Origin: Streptomyces iconiensis
Lineage (GTDB): Bacteria > Actinomycetota > Actinomycetes > Streptomycetales > Streptomycetaceae
Direction: 5' to 3'
Assembly (NCBI RefSeq): GCF_028657195.3
Contig: NZ_JANCPR020000003.1
Coordinates: forward strand, 248,001-312,000
Length of the DNA: 64,000 nucleotides
Each line of letters starts with the position of its first letter. Positions within the stretch are counted from its first letter, which is position 1. The notes beneath the pieces are model-generated. The model was not told the origin of the DNA. It was given only the letters and a program-made list of their open reading frames with translations, and searched no databases. The translations under genes and the position numbers were made by a program. Of this stretch, positions 43,330-51,183 are shown piece by piece.

Positions 43330-44547
43330 CTACCCCGGGCCGGTTGTGCCGAGCAGCAGTTCCGTGGCCACCTGCGCGCCGTCGGTGCGGATGGTGCCGG
43401 CGACGGTGGTCGCTCGGGTACGGGTCCCGGGGGCGAGGGCCGTGGTGAGTGCGGCGGTCAGGGATTCGGTGGTCGGGACCGGGCCTTCGTGTGCGGCGCC
43501 GATGCCCAGTTCGGCGACTCGGGCTGCCCAGTACGGCTGATCAGCGATCTGAGGGACGATCACTTGGGGTGCGGCGGCCCGTGCGGCGGTCGTTGTGGTG
43601 CCGGCGCCGCCGTGGTGTACGACGGCTGCGACCCGGGGGAACAGTGTCTGCTGGTTGACCTCGCCGACGAGGAAGCAGTCGGCGCCGTCGTCGACCGGGG
43701 CCAGGTTGGCCCAGCCGCGGGCGAGGAGCACGCGGCGGCCCCGCGCGCGTACCGCCCCGATGGCCACCGTGGCGGCGTCCGCCGAGGCGCGCATGGGCAT
43801 GCTGCCGAAGCCCACGTGCACCGGCGGCGCACCGGCGTCGAGGAACGCCTCCAACTCGGCGGGGAGCGGGCGTTCGTCGGGCAGGATCCATGCCCCGGTC
43901 TGTACCACGTCGAGGTCCGTCATGCCCTGAGAAGGACACAGCGTCGCGTCGGCCGCCAGCCATGGCCGGTCGGTGAGGACGTGGGCGCGGACGTTGTCCA
44001 CCGGCGGCAGGCCGATCGCCGCGCGATGGCTGTTGAGGGCCTCGCCGTACAACGCGTTCACCCTCTGGGCGTCCTGCTCCCACAGCACCCGGTTGTCGGT
44101 CTCGTCAGGCGAGGACGGCTTGCCCGGTCGCGACCCCGGAGGGAAGCGCCGCGACGGCAGTCCGAAGGTGTGGAAGCACGCGAACACGTAGCGGATGCCC
44201 AGTTTCTCGGCCACGTCCCGTGCTCCGGCGGGCATCAGACCGGTCGCCAGCAGCGCGTTACACCCCTCGGCCGCAGCGGCGAGTGTGCGGAACCGCGCGG
44301 CGACCAGTTCGGGGGCGAGCCGGAACGCGGCTTCCCTCGTCGGTGGCCTCGGGCCGGCGATCACCGAACGTACCGTCGGGCCGAGCGGCACCAAGGGCAC
44401 GCCGACACGGGCCAGCAGCGTCGCGAACTCCTCGTCCGGCGGCGCGCACACCCGCACCTGCGCGCCGAGTTCCCGTAATCCCACCGCCAGCCCCGCCAGC
44501 GGTGCGACATCTCCTCGCGAGCCCCACGTCGACAGCACCACACGCAT
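43330..44547 (-). CDS. rgt: GT1-family glycosyltransferase, probable rifampin glycosyltransferase (Rgt)
   Basis: 405 residues in the GT-B fold of antibiotic glycosyltransferases. The N-terminus MRVVLSTWGSRGDVAPLAGL binds the acceptor, and the C-terminal nucleotide-sugar motif is VVHHGGAGTTTTAARAAAP near 308-325, followed by PQIADQPYWAARVAELGIG. Such enzymes glycosylate macrolides, glycopeptides or rifamycins. The rifamycin assignment comes from the 19-bp inverted repeat 57 bp upstream, which closely matches the rifamycin-associated element found before rgt, rph, rox and helR genes. On sequence alone, another hydrophobic acceptor remains possible. The ATG has GGGGTGCGGT upstream; it is a monocistronic gene. 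Confidence 0.75.
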   Translation of the reverse strand: MRVVLSTWGSRGDVAPLAGLAVGLRELGAQVRVCAPPDEEFATLLARVGVPLVPLGPTVRSVIAGPRPPTREAAFRLAPELVAARFRTLAAAAEGCNALLATGLMPAGARDVAEKLGIRYVFACFHTFGLPSRRFPPGSRPGKPSSPDETDNRVLWEQDAQRVNALYGEALNSHRAAIGLPPVDNVRAHVLTDRPWLAADATLCPSQGMTDLDVVQTGAWILPDERPLPAELEAFLDAGAPPVHVGFGSMPMRASADAATVAIGAVRARGRRVLLARGWANLAPVDDGADCFLVGEVNQQTLFPRVAAVVHHGGAGTTTTAARAAAPQVIVPQIADQPYWAARVAELGIGAAHEGPVPTTESLTAALTTALAPGTRTRATTVAGTIRTDGAQVATELLLGTTGPG

Positions 44548-44603
44548 ACCGCACCCCGTTTCCGCAGGTCATGGACTGGTCCGCCCATCCTGCTGCACAG
44601 CAC

Positions 44604-44622
44604 GGGTCTTGCCGCAAGCCCC
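44604..44622 (-). promoter_or_regulatory. Rifamycin-associated element (RAE)-like 19-bp inverted repeat
   Basis: On the strand of the glycosyltransferase gene it reads GGGGCTTGCGGCAAGACCC. Arms GGGGCTTGC and GCAAGACCC pair except at one position around a central G. The RAE consensus as I remember it is GGGGCTTGCGGCAAGGCCC, an 18/19 match. It lies 57 bp upstream of the start codon; a TATAGC box lies just upstream of it. Confidence 0.75.
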
Positions 44623-44907
44623 CTGTCGCGCTATAGCTTGAGAGTGGCAAGGAGTGGCAACTCCTTCGCGCAGAACGACGGCGTCGGCACCCGTAGATCG
44701 ACGGCGTCGGCGTCCCGCTGCCCAGCGCGCACGCCCTCCTCAGCGTGGCCCCTCGCATGGCCACTCCCGTTGCTCCGCGCATGGCGAACGCGCGTTGCTC
44801 CGCGCATGGCGAATGCGTCGCTCTGCGGGGAAAACAGGGCGGAACGGGAGAACGGAACAGCGGATCTGCCGTGCGCTGGGGGGACGTTGAGCGGCTACGG
44901 TGTTGCC
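44623..44907. other. Upstream region of the Pro/Ala-linker protein gene, with 21-bp direct repeat
   Basis: CGTTGCTCCGCGCATGGCGAA occurs exactly at 44768-44788 and 44793-44813 (25-bp period), with weaker copies before and after. A frame open through this stretch is probably not translated; GTG 44908 downstream is preferred. Confidence 0.5.
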
Positions 44908-46218
44908 GTGGGGAACGAGATAGCCGGAACGGTCTTGCTGCTGGCCGCGGCGCCAGGAGGCAGGGGACGACTGGTCGATGCGACTGCCGTGCTGCCCGGG
45001 CTCGCGGCGGTGCCTGCCGGGGTGCTCACGGGTACGGAGACGGCGACGCTGATCGAGCTGGCGGACCCGGTGGACCCGCACGCCGTCCTCAGCCGTGTGC
45101 GGACAGCGGCTGCGGCGCCAGGGCCGCTCGTGCTCGTCCTGGCGGGACAGCTCCAGCTCGACCCGCGGCAGCACCGCCTTCATCTGGCCCTGGCCAGAAC
45201 GACGCACGCCTCGACGCGCTACACCGCGCTGCCGTGGCACTGGCTGGTCAGCGAACTGGCCCTCCGTGCACCGGAGACGACCACTGCGCTGCTCGACCTG
45301 GCCGCCGACGCCGAGTCCTGGCCCACCCTCCGCCGCCAGGGGCTCACCCTGGGGCCGGGTGTCCGCGTGTACGGCCGCGTTTCGCCGCCGCCACCGCGAC
45401 GGCGCATGGTCACGCTCGCCCGTACGGGGGTCGCCGCTCATGCCCCTTCCGTGCCCGAGTACTTGAGCCGCTGCGTCGCCCTGTGGCGCGGCGGCGCCCG
45501 GCCGGCCCTGCCTGAGCTGCACGAGTACGCTGCGCAGGCCCCCGGCGGGGAGGACGCACTGCTCCTGTCCGTCGACACACCCGCACCACCCGCCGCCCCG
45601 CCGCCTTCGGGCACGCCGCAGGTACCGGCTGATCCGGCCGCGGCACCGGTCGCTCCCGCCGCACCGGCCACTCCTGCGGCTCCCGCCGCTCCCGCGGTTC
45701 CGGAAGCCCCGACGGCGCCTGTCGTTCCGACGGATCCTGGGGACCGAGCCGCTGCACGCCGTGTGGTCCGGCCGGTCGGTGAGGTGCGGGATCCGCTCGC
45801 GGTCGTACTCGCTTCAGCCCGTGCAGGGCGGCATGCGGAGGCCGCCTCGCTCGCCGCCGTGAGCGAGGCCGAGGCGTTGCGTGCCCACGGGCCGGGGTCG
45901 GCGCAGGCGTTGCAGTGGCTGGAGGTACGCGCCGACCTGGCGCGGCTCGCCCAGGACCCGGCGGCGAGTTGCCAGTTGTGGATGACGGCGGCCGAGGCGC
46001 GGCTGACCGTAGGCCAGAGCGCGCAGGACGCCGAGGTGGAGGCGGCGGTCGACCGGGCGCACCACCAGTGGGAACAGGTACGGGACACCGACGAGGCGCT
46101 CGGTCTCGCCGCCCGCCTCGCGGGGCTGCGCGCCACGGTCCCCGGCCGCCAGCCCGGCGCGGCCCGACTCCTCGACCAGCGCCTGACCCGCCTGCGCGGC
46201 CTGCTCCCCTCGACGTGA
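44908..46218 (+). CDS. Hypothetical protein with Pro/Ala-rich linker and TPR-like C-terminus
   Basis: 436 residues from GTG 44908 (a TTG at 44887 is also possible). The N-terminal domain (about 1-205) begins VGNEIAGTVLLLAAAPGGRG and has alternating strands and helices that I do not recognise. A linker of APAAP-type repeats (about 225-285) follows, then a helical region of paired helices (LAVVLASARAGRHAEAASLA, LEVRADLARLAQDPAASCQL, LWMTAAEARLTVGQSAQ) typical of tetratricopeptide repeats. No signal peptide or TM segment is seen. A role as a cytoplasmic scaffold is only a guess. Confidence 0.75.
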   Translation: MGNEIAGTVLLLAAAPGGRGRLVDATAVLPGLAAVPAGVLTGTETATLIELADPVDPHAVLSRVRTAAAAPGPLVLVLAGQLQLDPRQHRLHLALARTTHASTRYTALPWHWLVSELALRAPETTTALLDLAADAESWPTLRRQGLTLGPGVRVYGRVSPPPPRRRMVTLARTGVAAHAPSVPEYLSRCVALWRGGARPALPELHEYAAQAPGGEDALLLSVDTPAPPAAPPPSGTPQVPADPAAAPVAPAAPATPAAPAAPAVPEAPTAPVVPTDPGDRAAARRVVRPVGEVRDPLAVVLASARAGRHAEAASLAAVSEAEALRAHGPGSAQALQWLEVRADLARLAQDPAASCQLWMTAAEARLTVGQSAQDAEVEAAVDRAHHQWEQVRDTDEALGLAARLAGLRATVPGRQPGAARLLDQRLTRLRGLLPST

Positions 46219-46327
46219 ACAGGCGTGTTGTGGGGCGAGGGCAACGCATTGGCGTGTTGTGGGGGAGGGCAGCGCATTACGGTGGCGGTTCTTCCGGAGT
46301 CCGCCTCCGGGGCACCGCTGCGGAATG

Positions 46328-46362
46328 CCCTTACGCCGCCGATGATGCCGGCGGCGTAAGGG
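46328..46362. terminator. Bidirectional terminator
   Basis: CCCTTACGCCGCC at 46328-46340 and GGCGGCGTAAGGG at 46350-46362 form a perfect 13-bp stem with a 9-nt loop, lying between convergent genes ending at 46218 and 46422. Confidence 0.88.
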
Positions 46363-46421
46363 AGGGCACCGGGATGCCTGCGGCCGAGCTGGGCAGAAGG
46401 GAATGCCCAGAGCCGGCTCGT

Positions 46422-46964
46422 TCAGAGTTCGCCGGGAGCGGCAAACCGGTAGAAGACGCCGCCGACCGGCTGGATGCCCATGAGCAGCCAGACCGCGTTT
46501 TCGAAGTCGTGGGCCCGTGAGAGGTCTCCGACGCGCACCGGGTCGTAGCCGGCGTCGCGGATCAGTTGCTCGGTGACGTCGCGGGCTCCCTCGTCGGCGA
46601 CGTACCAGTTGCTCGGCCGCACTCGCTGCTTGCTCAGTTCGCCGTACAGGGCTCCGAAGTTCATGTTGAAGCTCTTGGCCACCGGGGCGCGGGTGAAGGA
46701 CTTCACTTCCTCGGCGTAGGACGGAAAATTGCCCTGACGTGCGGGTATGACGTTGGTCGCGTCGATCGCGATCTTCCCCTCCAGCCCTGTCACCTTGCTC
46801 AGGGCCTCCGAGATCTTTGTGCCGGGTACGGCGACCAGGACGGCGTCCGCTTCCGAGGCATCCCCGCCGTCACGGCCCAACTCGTCGACCTCGTGGCCCG
46901 CTGTCCGCCACAGGCCGGCCAGTCCTGCGCCGATCATTCCTCTTCCGATCGTGACGATCTTCAC
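46422..46964 (-). CDS. NAD(P)-binding oxidoreductase (F420-dependent NADP reductase-like)
   Basis: 180 residues, single Rossmann domain: KIVTIGRGMIGAGLAGLWRTAGHEV at the N-terminus, VLVAVPGTKISEAL, IAIDATNVIP, then AKSFNMNFGALYGEL and a short C-terminal part. It resembles the NADPH:F420 reductase/6-phosphogluconate-like coenzyme-binding family, though F420 use is unproven. The GTG at 46964 has AAGGAAG at good spacing. It lies 58 bp downstream of an epimerase-type gene on the same strand; a LysR gene is divergent from that pair. Confidence 0.87.
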   Translation of the reverse strand: MKIVTIGRGMIGAGLAGLWRTAGHEVDELGRDGGDASEADAVLVAVPGTKISEALSKVTGLEGKIAIDATNVIPARQGNFPSYAEEVKSFTRAPVAKSFNMNFGALYGELSKQRVRPSNWYVADEGARDVTEQLIRDAGYDPVRVGDLSRAHDFENAVWLLMGIQPVGGVFYRFAAPGEL

Positions 46965-47022
46965 TGTGTGTCTTCCTTCTGCTGAAAGTTGACGTATGCC
47001 GGTTGAATGCGCAGATGACGCT

Positions 47023-47955
47023 TCATGTGCGAGGGACGGCCACCGAGTTCCTGACGGCGTCCAGACCGGCGGCGTGCGAAACGAGGGGCCCGTACCCGAG
47101 TTCGGCCACGGCCTTGTCCGTCCGCAGGGTGCACTGCTGCCCGAGGAACCATCGAGCGGGAACGGGGACCTCGCGGGCGGCGGTCTCGGCGTCCAGTTCG
47201 GGGATCGGGGTGTCGACGCCATGGATCTCGAACTGCGTCTCCAGGAACTCGCGCAGGACGACGGGGTGCCGGTCGGTGACGAAGTAGACCTGACCGGGCC
47301 GGCCGCTTCGCCATCCGAGCATGAGCCCCTCGACGGCGTTCTCGACGTACGTGATGTCAGTCGTGTGCCGGCCTCCGCCGATCCACGCGAACTGGCCCGC
47401 CAGCGCCGCCGCCACCAAGCCTTCGACGAGGAGGCTGCCGGGTCCCCAGACGAACCTCGGGCGAATCGAGACCGTGGCGAGCTCCGGGGTGTTCGCGTCG
47501 AGCACGATCTTCTCGGCCGCGGCCTTCGCTGCGCTGTAGGCGGCTTCCGAGTCGGGCCGCAGCGGCGCGGTCTCGTCGACGTCCACGAGCGGGGCGCCGG
47601 CGAGGAGCGCGGCTTCGCTCCCGCAGTGGACGAACCGCGGGACCCGCGCGTGACGGGCCGCGTCGACGGCTGCCCGGGTGCCGCGGACCGACACCAGTTC
47701 ATGACGTTCACGACCGGCGGTGATGTCGGTCTCGGCGGCGAGATGGAACAGCACGTCGCTGCCCGCCACCCCGTCCCGCCACGTGGTCGGATCGGTCAAC
47801 TCGCCCCGCACGGGCTCGGCGCCCAGCGCCGAGATCTTCGCAGCCGATGTCTCGCTGCGCACCAGAGCACGCACCGAATGCCCCTCGTCGAGGAGCCGGC
47901 GTACCAGCACCTGGCCGATGAACCCCGAACCGCCCGTGACGAATACCTGTGCCAT
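47023..47955 (-). CDS. NAD-dependent epimerase/dehydratase (extended SDR)
   Basis: 310 residues. The nucleotide-binding motif is VFVTGGSGFIGQVLVRRLLD, then LFHLAAETDITAG, FVHCGSEAALLAG with the catalytic Ser position, and the YxxxK motif AYSAAKAAAEKIVL. SIRPRFVWGPGSLLVEGLV follows as in dihydroflavonol reductase/3-beta-HSD-like extended SDRs. The ATG has AGGAGAGG upstream. It is the first gene of a two-gene unit and divergent from a LysR regulator that probably controls it. Confidence 0.9.
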   Translation of the reverse strand: MAQVFVTGGSGFIGQVLVRRLLDEGHSVRALVRSETSAAKISALGAEPVRGELTDPTTWRDGVAGSDVLFHLAAETDITAGRERHELVSVRGTRAAVDAARHARVPRFVHCGSEAALLAGAPLVDVDETAPLRPDSEAAYSAAKAAAEKIVLDANTPELATVSIRPRFVWGPGSLLVEGLVAAALAGQFAWIGGGRHTTDITYVENAVEGLMLGWRSGRPGQVYFVTDRHPVVLREFLETQFEIHGVDTPIPELDAETAAREVPVPARWFLGQQCTLRTDKAVAELGYGPLVSHAAGLDAVRNSVAVPRT

Positions 47956-48091
47956 GACCCTCTCCTTCGCTCTGTGTGAGCCCCCCCCGCCTGCCTTGAG
48001 CGAGAAGGTGTCGTGGACCAGAGCAACCAGGGGCCCGGAGGTCTTCCCTCGGCCGCACTCATGCTTCGACGGGCTGCGATAAGTTTTTTGG

Positions 48092-49033
48092 ATGGCTTCT
48101 CTTCGGGCACTGGAGTGTCTTGTCGCGGTCGCGGATTCCGGTTCGATCACCCAGGCCGCGCTGCTGCTGCATTCGTCGCAGCCCGCCGTCTCTCATCAAC
48201 TCGCCTCGCTGGAACGCGAGACCCGGACGGTCCTGCTTCGCCGCGAGGCCCGGGGGGTCAAGCTCACTCCCGCGGGACGCGCCGCCGTCGCGGACGCCAG
48301 ACGAGCGATCGAAGCAGCCGCCTCCGCGGTGAGGTCGGCACGTGCGGTGGGTCAAGTGGCCGCGGGCGTCCTGCGGTTGGCCTGCGCGCAGAGCCTCACG
48401 GTGCCGCTGCTCGCCGGGGTCGTCCGCCAGTGGCATCGCCGCTACCCCGAGGTCGCGATCACGCTGCGCGAGTCCACGGCGATGAACGAGGCGCTCGGCC
48501 TCGTCGAATCCGACGAAGTCGATGTGGCGGTGCTGACCGCTCCCTCGGCCGGTCGCTTCACGATCACCGCCGTCGCCGAGGAGGAGATCGTGCTGGCGGC
48601 ACCCGTCGGCCACTCGCTGGCCGGGCAGGAGGCCGTACGCCTTGAGGATCTCGAAGGTGTGCCGCTCGTTCACTTCGCGCCGGACAACGGCCTCAGTACC
48701 TGGCTCGACCAGTCCTTCGCGCGCGCGGGAGTCCACCCGGAGACGGTGATGAGGACCTCGGTGACCGCGGCGGCACCACAGCTCGCGGCTGCCGGTCTGG
48801 GCGTCGCCGTGTGCCCCGTGAGCGCGGTCGGCCTGGGCTTTCCGGGAGCAGTGCGCCCGTTCTCTCCGCGCTGGGTCAGGCAGCTGGTGGCGGTGACGTC
48901 GGCTGAACCGGATCCGCTCGTCGCACGGTTCATCGGCGACCTGCGCGCTCACGGCATGCGGGTGCCTCGTGGTGTGCGGACCCAGCTCGCACAGGACGGC
49001 CCTCCGGCCGGGACAGCACGACCGTCCTCCTGA
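48092..49033 (+). CDS. LysR-family transcriptional regulator
   Basis: 313 residues. The HTH is LECLVAVADSGSITQAALLL followed by SSQPAVSHQLASLERETRT (about 6-50), and the LysR substrate-binding domain follows (LRLACAQSLTVPLLAGVV, DVAVLTAPSAGRF). The start ATG is preceded by GATAAGTTTTTTGG, an AT-rich patch that may be the promoter, leaving little room for a ribosome binding site. It is divergent from the epimerase gene with 136 bp between the starts, the usual arrangement for LysR control. Confidence 0.93.
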   Translation: MASLRALECLVAVADSGSITQAALLLHSSQPAVSHQLASLERETRTVLLRREARGVKLTPAGRAAVADARRAIEAAASAVRSARAVGQVAAGVLRLACAQSLTVPLLAGVVRQWHRRYPEVAITLRESTAMNEALGLVESDEVDVAVLTAPSAGRFTITAVAEEEIVLAAPVGHSLAGQEAVRLEDLEGVPLVHFAPDNGLSTWLDQSFARAGVHPETVMRTSVTAAAPQLAAAGLGVAVCPVSAVGLGFPGAVRPFSPRWVRQLVAVTSAEPDPLVARFIGDLRAHGMRVPRGVRTQLAQDGPPAGTARPSS

Positions 49034-49258
49034 GGTTCGCCGCGCAGTCGCGGTCGCGGTCTCAGTCGCAGATGCGGTCGCGGTCGGTGCCGCTGCCGCT
49101 TCCGCCGCGCTGTCGCGGCAGCCGATGCCGCCGCCGCAGCCGACACCGCCGCCGTTGACGCGGTCGAAGGCCAGGTTTCCGGTCCGTGCGTGAGGCGGAT
49201 GTGGCTGGTGTGACCCACGGAACAGACAGGTTCAGACAGGTGTGTCTACGGTACGGAC
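49034..49258. promoter_or_regulatory. Upstream region of the GntR operon with probable operator
   Basis: CAGACAGGT is repeated exactly at 49225-49233 and 49235-49243 (10-bp spacing), and the second copy forms the dyad AGACA-GGTG-TGTCT (49236-49249). It lies just before the GntR start and is the best operator candidate. Upstream (49045-49150) are degenerate GCGGTCGCGG and GCCGCCGC repeats. Confidence 0.55.
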
Positions 49259-49978
49259 ATGTCCGAACAGGCGCGTAAGCATCAGCGGGTGGCCCGGATA
49301 CTGGGCCGGGAGATCCGGGGTGGAGCCCTGCGCACGGGGAGCCGGCTTCCGGGGGAGCACGCTCTGACCGAGCGGTTCTCCGTCAGCCGTTCCACGGTCA
49401 GGGAGGCACTGCGCACCCTCGCCGACGAGGGGCTGGTGCGCACCCATCCGGGCATCGGCTCCTTCGTCAGCTTCGACGGCGCCCCGCTGGACAACAGGCA
49501 CGGCTGGAAACAGTCCCTCACCGAACAGGGCATAGCGCCCGAGACGACGGTGCTGCGCCTGGAGACCGTGCGCGACGCCGCGCTGCGGGACGCGCTCGGC
49601 CTGGCGAGCGACCGGTTCCTCGCCGTGGACCGTATGCGCACCCTCCCCAACGGTGTCCGGCTCTCCCTGGAGTACAGCCGGGTGCCGCTGCACGCCGGCC
49701 TTGAGGACGTACCCGAGACCGGCCTCGTCGACGGATCGCTGACCGCGACCCTCGCCGGAGCCGGGCTCGTGGTGGCCTCGGGGGAGCAGCGCGCGACCGC
49801 CGTCCCGCTGGGCGAGGCGGAGGCCGGCCAGCTGCGGCGCGCGGCCGGTACGTCGTTCCTGCGCGTGACCCGCGTGGGGCGCTCCCCGGTCGGTGCCGTC
49901 ATCGAACACGTGGTGAGCCTGCTGGACCCCGAAAGGTTCGAACTGCGCACCACCTTCGGCGAGCCGGGCCACCAGTGA
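49259..49978 (+). CDS. GntR-family regulator (HutC/UTRA type)
   Basis: 239 residues. The winged HTH is LPGEHALTERFSVSRSTVRE followed by ALRTLADEGLVRTHPGIGSF (about 30-70), and a UTRA ligand domain follows (LGLASDRFLAVDRMRTLPNG, FLRVTRVGRSPVGAVIEHV). It heads an operon with an ADP-ribosylglycohydrolase, a nucleobase permease and a PfkB kinase. This matches E. coli YegW in the yegTUVW cluster, so the ligand may be a nucleoside-derived sugar or riboside. Confidence 0.92.
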   Translation: MSEQARKHQRVARILGREIRGGALRTGSRLPGEHALTERFSVSRSTVREALRTLADEGLVRTHPGIGSFVSFDGAPLDNRHGWKQSLTEQGIAPETTVLRLETVRDAALRDALGLASDRFLAVDRMRTLPNGVRLSLEYSRVPLHAGLEDVPETGLVDGSLTATLAGAGLVVASGEQRATAVPLGEAEAGQLRRAAGTSFLRVTRVGRSPVGAVIEHVVSLLDPERFELRTTFGEPGHQ

Positions 49979-50073
49979 AGGCGGGACCGGCGGCCGGTTC
50001 GGCCGAACCGGCGGGCCCGGTGAGCCCCGCCCCTCCGATCCGTAACACGCGACAGGAAAACGGAAGACCCCCT

Positions 50074-51078
50074 ATGAACGACCCCCGCACCGACCGTGCC
50101 CTGGGCGCCCTCTACGGGCTCGCTCTCGGCGACGCGCTGGGCATGCCCACCCAGATCATGTCCCGCGCCGCCATCACCGCGCGCTTCGGCCGCGTCACCG
50201 GCTTCGAGGCCGGACCGCCGGACAACCCCGTGGCCGCTGGAATGCCGGCGGGAAGCGTCACCGACGACACCGACCAGGCGCTCATCGTCGGCCGGCTCCT
50301 GACGGGCCCGGAGGGACGGATCGACCCCGAGCAGTTCGCGAAGGCCCTCCTGGAGTGGGAGGCCGGGATGAAGGCCAAGGGCTCGCTCGACCTTCTCGGC
50401 CCCTCGACCAAGGCGGCACTGGACGCGGTGACCCGGGGCGTGCCGGTCAGCGAGACCGGCAGCACAGGGACGACGAACGGCGCCGCGATGCGCGTCACCC
50501 CGGTCGGAGTGGCCTTCCCCGTACGCCCGTTGGACGCGTTCATCGACCGGGTCGTGGAGTCCTGCCAGGTCACCCACGACACCACGATCGGCATCGCCGG
50601 TGCTGCCGCCGTCGCCGCCGCTGTGAGCAGCGCCGTCGACGGTGCCGGTCTCGACGCGGCCATGGACGCGGCCGAGGCGGCGGCCAGGGCGGGTGCGGCG
50701 CGCGGCCACTGGGCGGCGGGGCCCGACATCGCCACCCGTATCCACTGGGCACGCGGCGCGGTGACGGGGCTGGACGAGGCGCAGGCCGCCGACCTCATCA
50801 GCGAACTGATCGGCACCAGCGTCGCCAGCCAGGAGTCGATACCGGCCGCTTTCGCCGTGCTCGCGCTGGTCGGTGAGGACCCGTGGCGTGCCTGCCTGCT
50901 CGCGGCCAACCTCGGCGGCGACTGCGACACGATCGGCGCCATCGCCGGTGCCGTGGCCGGCGCGGTCTCCGGGCTGAGCGGCCTGCCGGCCGACGCCGTG
51001 GCGACGCTGCGCTCCGTCAACGATCTCGACGTGGAGCCACTGGCCGCGCGTCTTCTCGCCCTGCGTCCGGCCGGCTGA
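50074..51078 (+). CDS. ADP-ribosylglycohydrolase family protein (YegU-like)
   Basis: 334 residues. The binuclear metal-site motifs are complete: GALYGLALGDALGMP, SVTDDTDQALIVGRLL, NGAAMRVTPVGV and NLGGDCDTIGAIAGA. The family removes ADP-ribose from proteins or cleaves related N-ribosyl bonds; with a sugar kinase and permease as neighbours, a ribosyl-nucleoside hydrolase role is plausible. The ATG at 50074 has CGGAAGA upstream. An in-frame GTG at 49975 overlapping the GntR stop would add a Pro/Ala-rich 33-residue leader and is less likely. Confidence 0.9.
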   Translation: MNDPRTDRALGALYGLALGDALGMPTQIMSRAAITARFGRVTGFEAGPPDNPVAAGMPAGSVTDDTDQALIVGRLLTGPEGRIDPEQFAKALLEWEAGMKAKGSLDLLGPSTKAALDAVTRGVPVSETGSTGTTNGAAMRVTPVGVAFPVRPLDAFIDRVVESCQVTHDTTIGIAGAAAVAAAVSSAVDGAGLDAAMDAAEAAARAGAARGHWAAGPDIATRIHWARGAVTGLDEAQAADLISELIGTSVASQESIPAAFAVLALVGEDPWRACLLAANLGGDCDTIGAIAGAVAGAVSGLSGLPADAVATLRSVNDLDVEPLAARLLALRPAG

Positions 51079-51183
51079 GCCGGAACCGCGCTCTCGCAGC
51101 CAACGCAGACAACGCAGACAACGCAGCCCGCACATACGCGAGGAGCCCACTCCTCGCCTCTCGCCTCGTAAGGAGGTTGGGCC

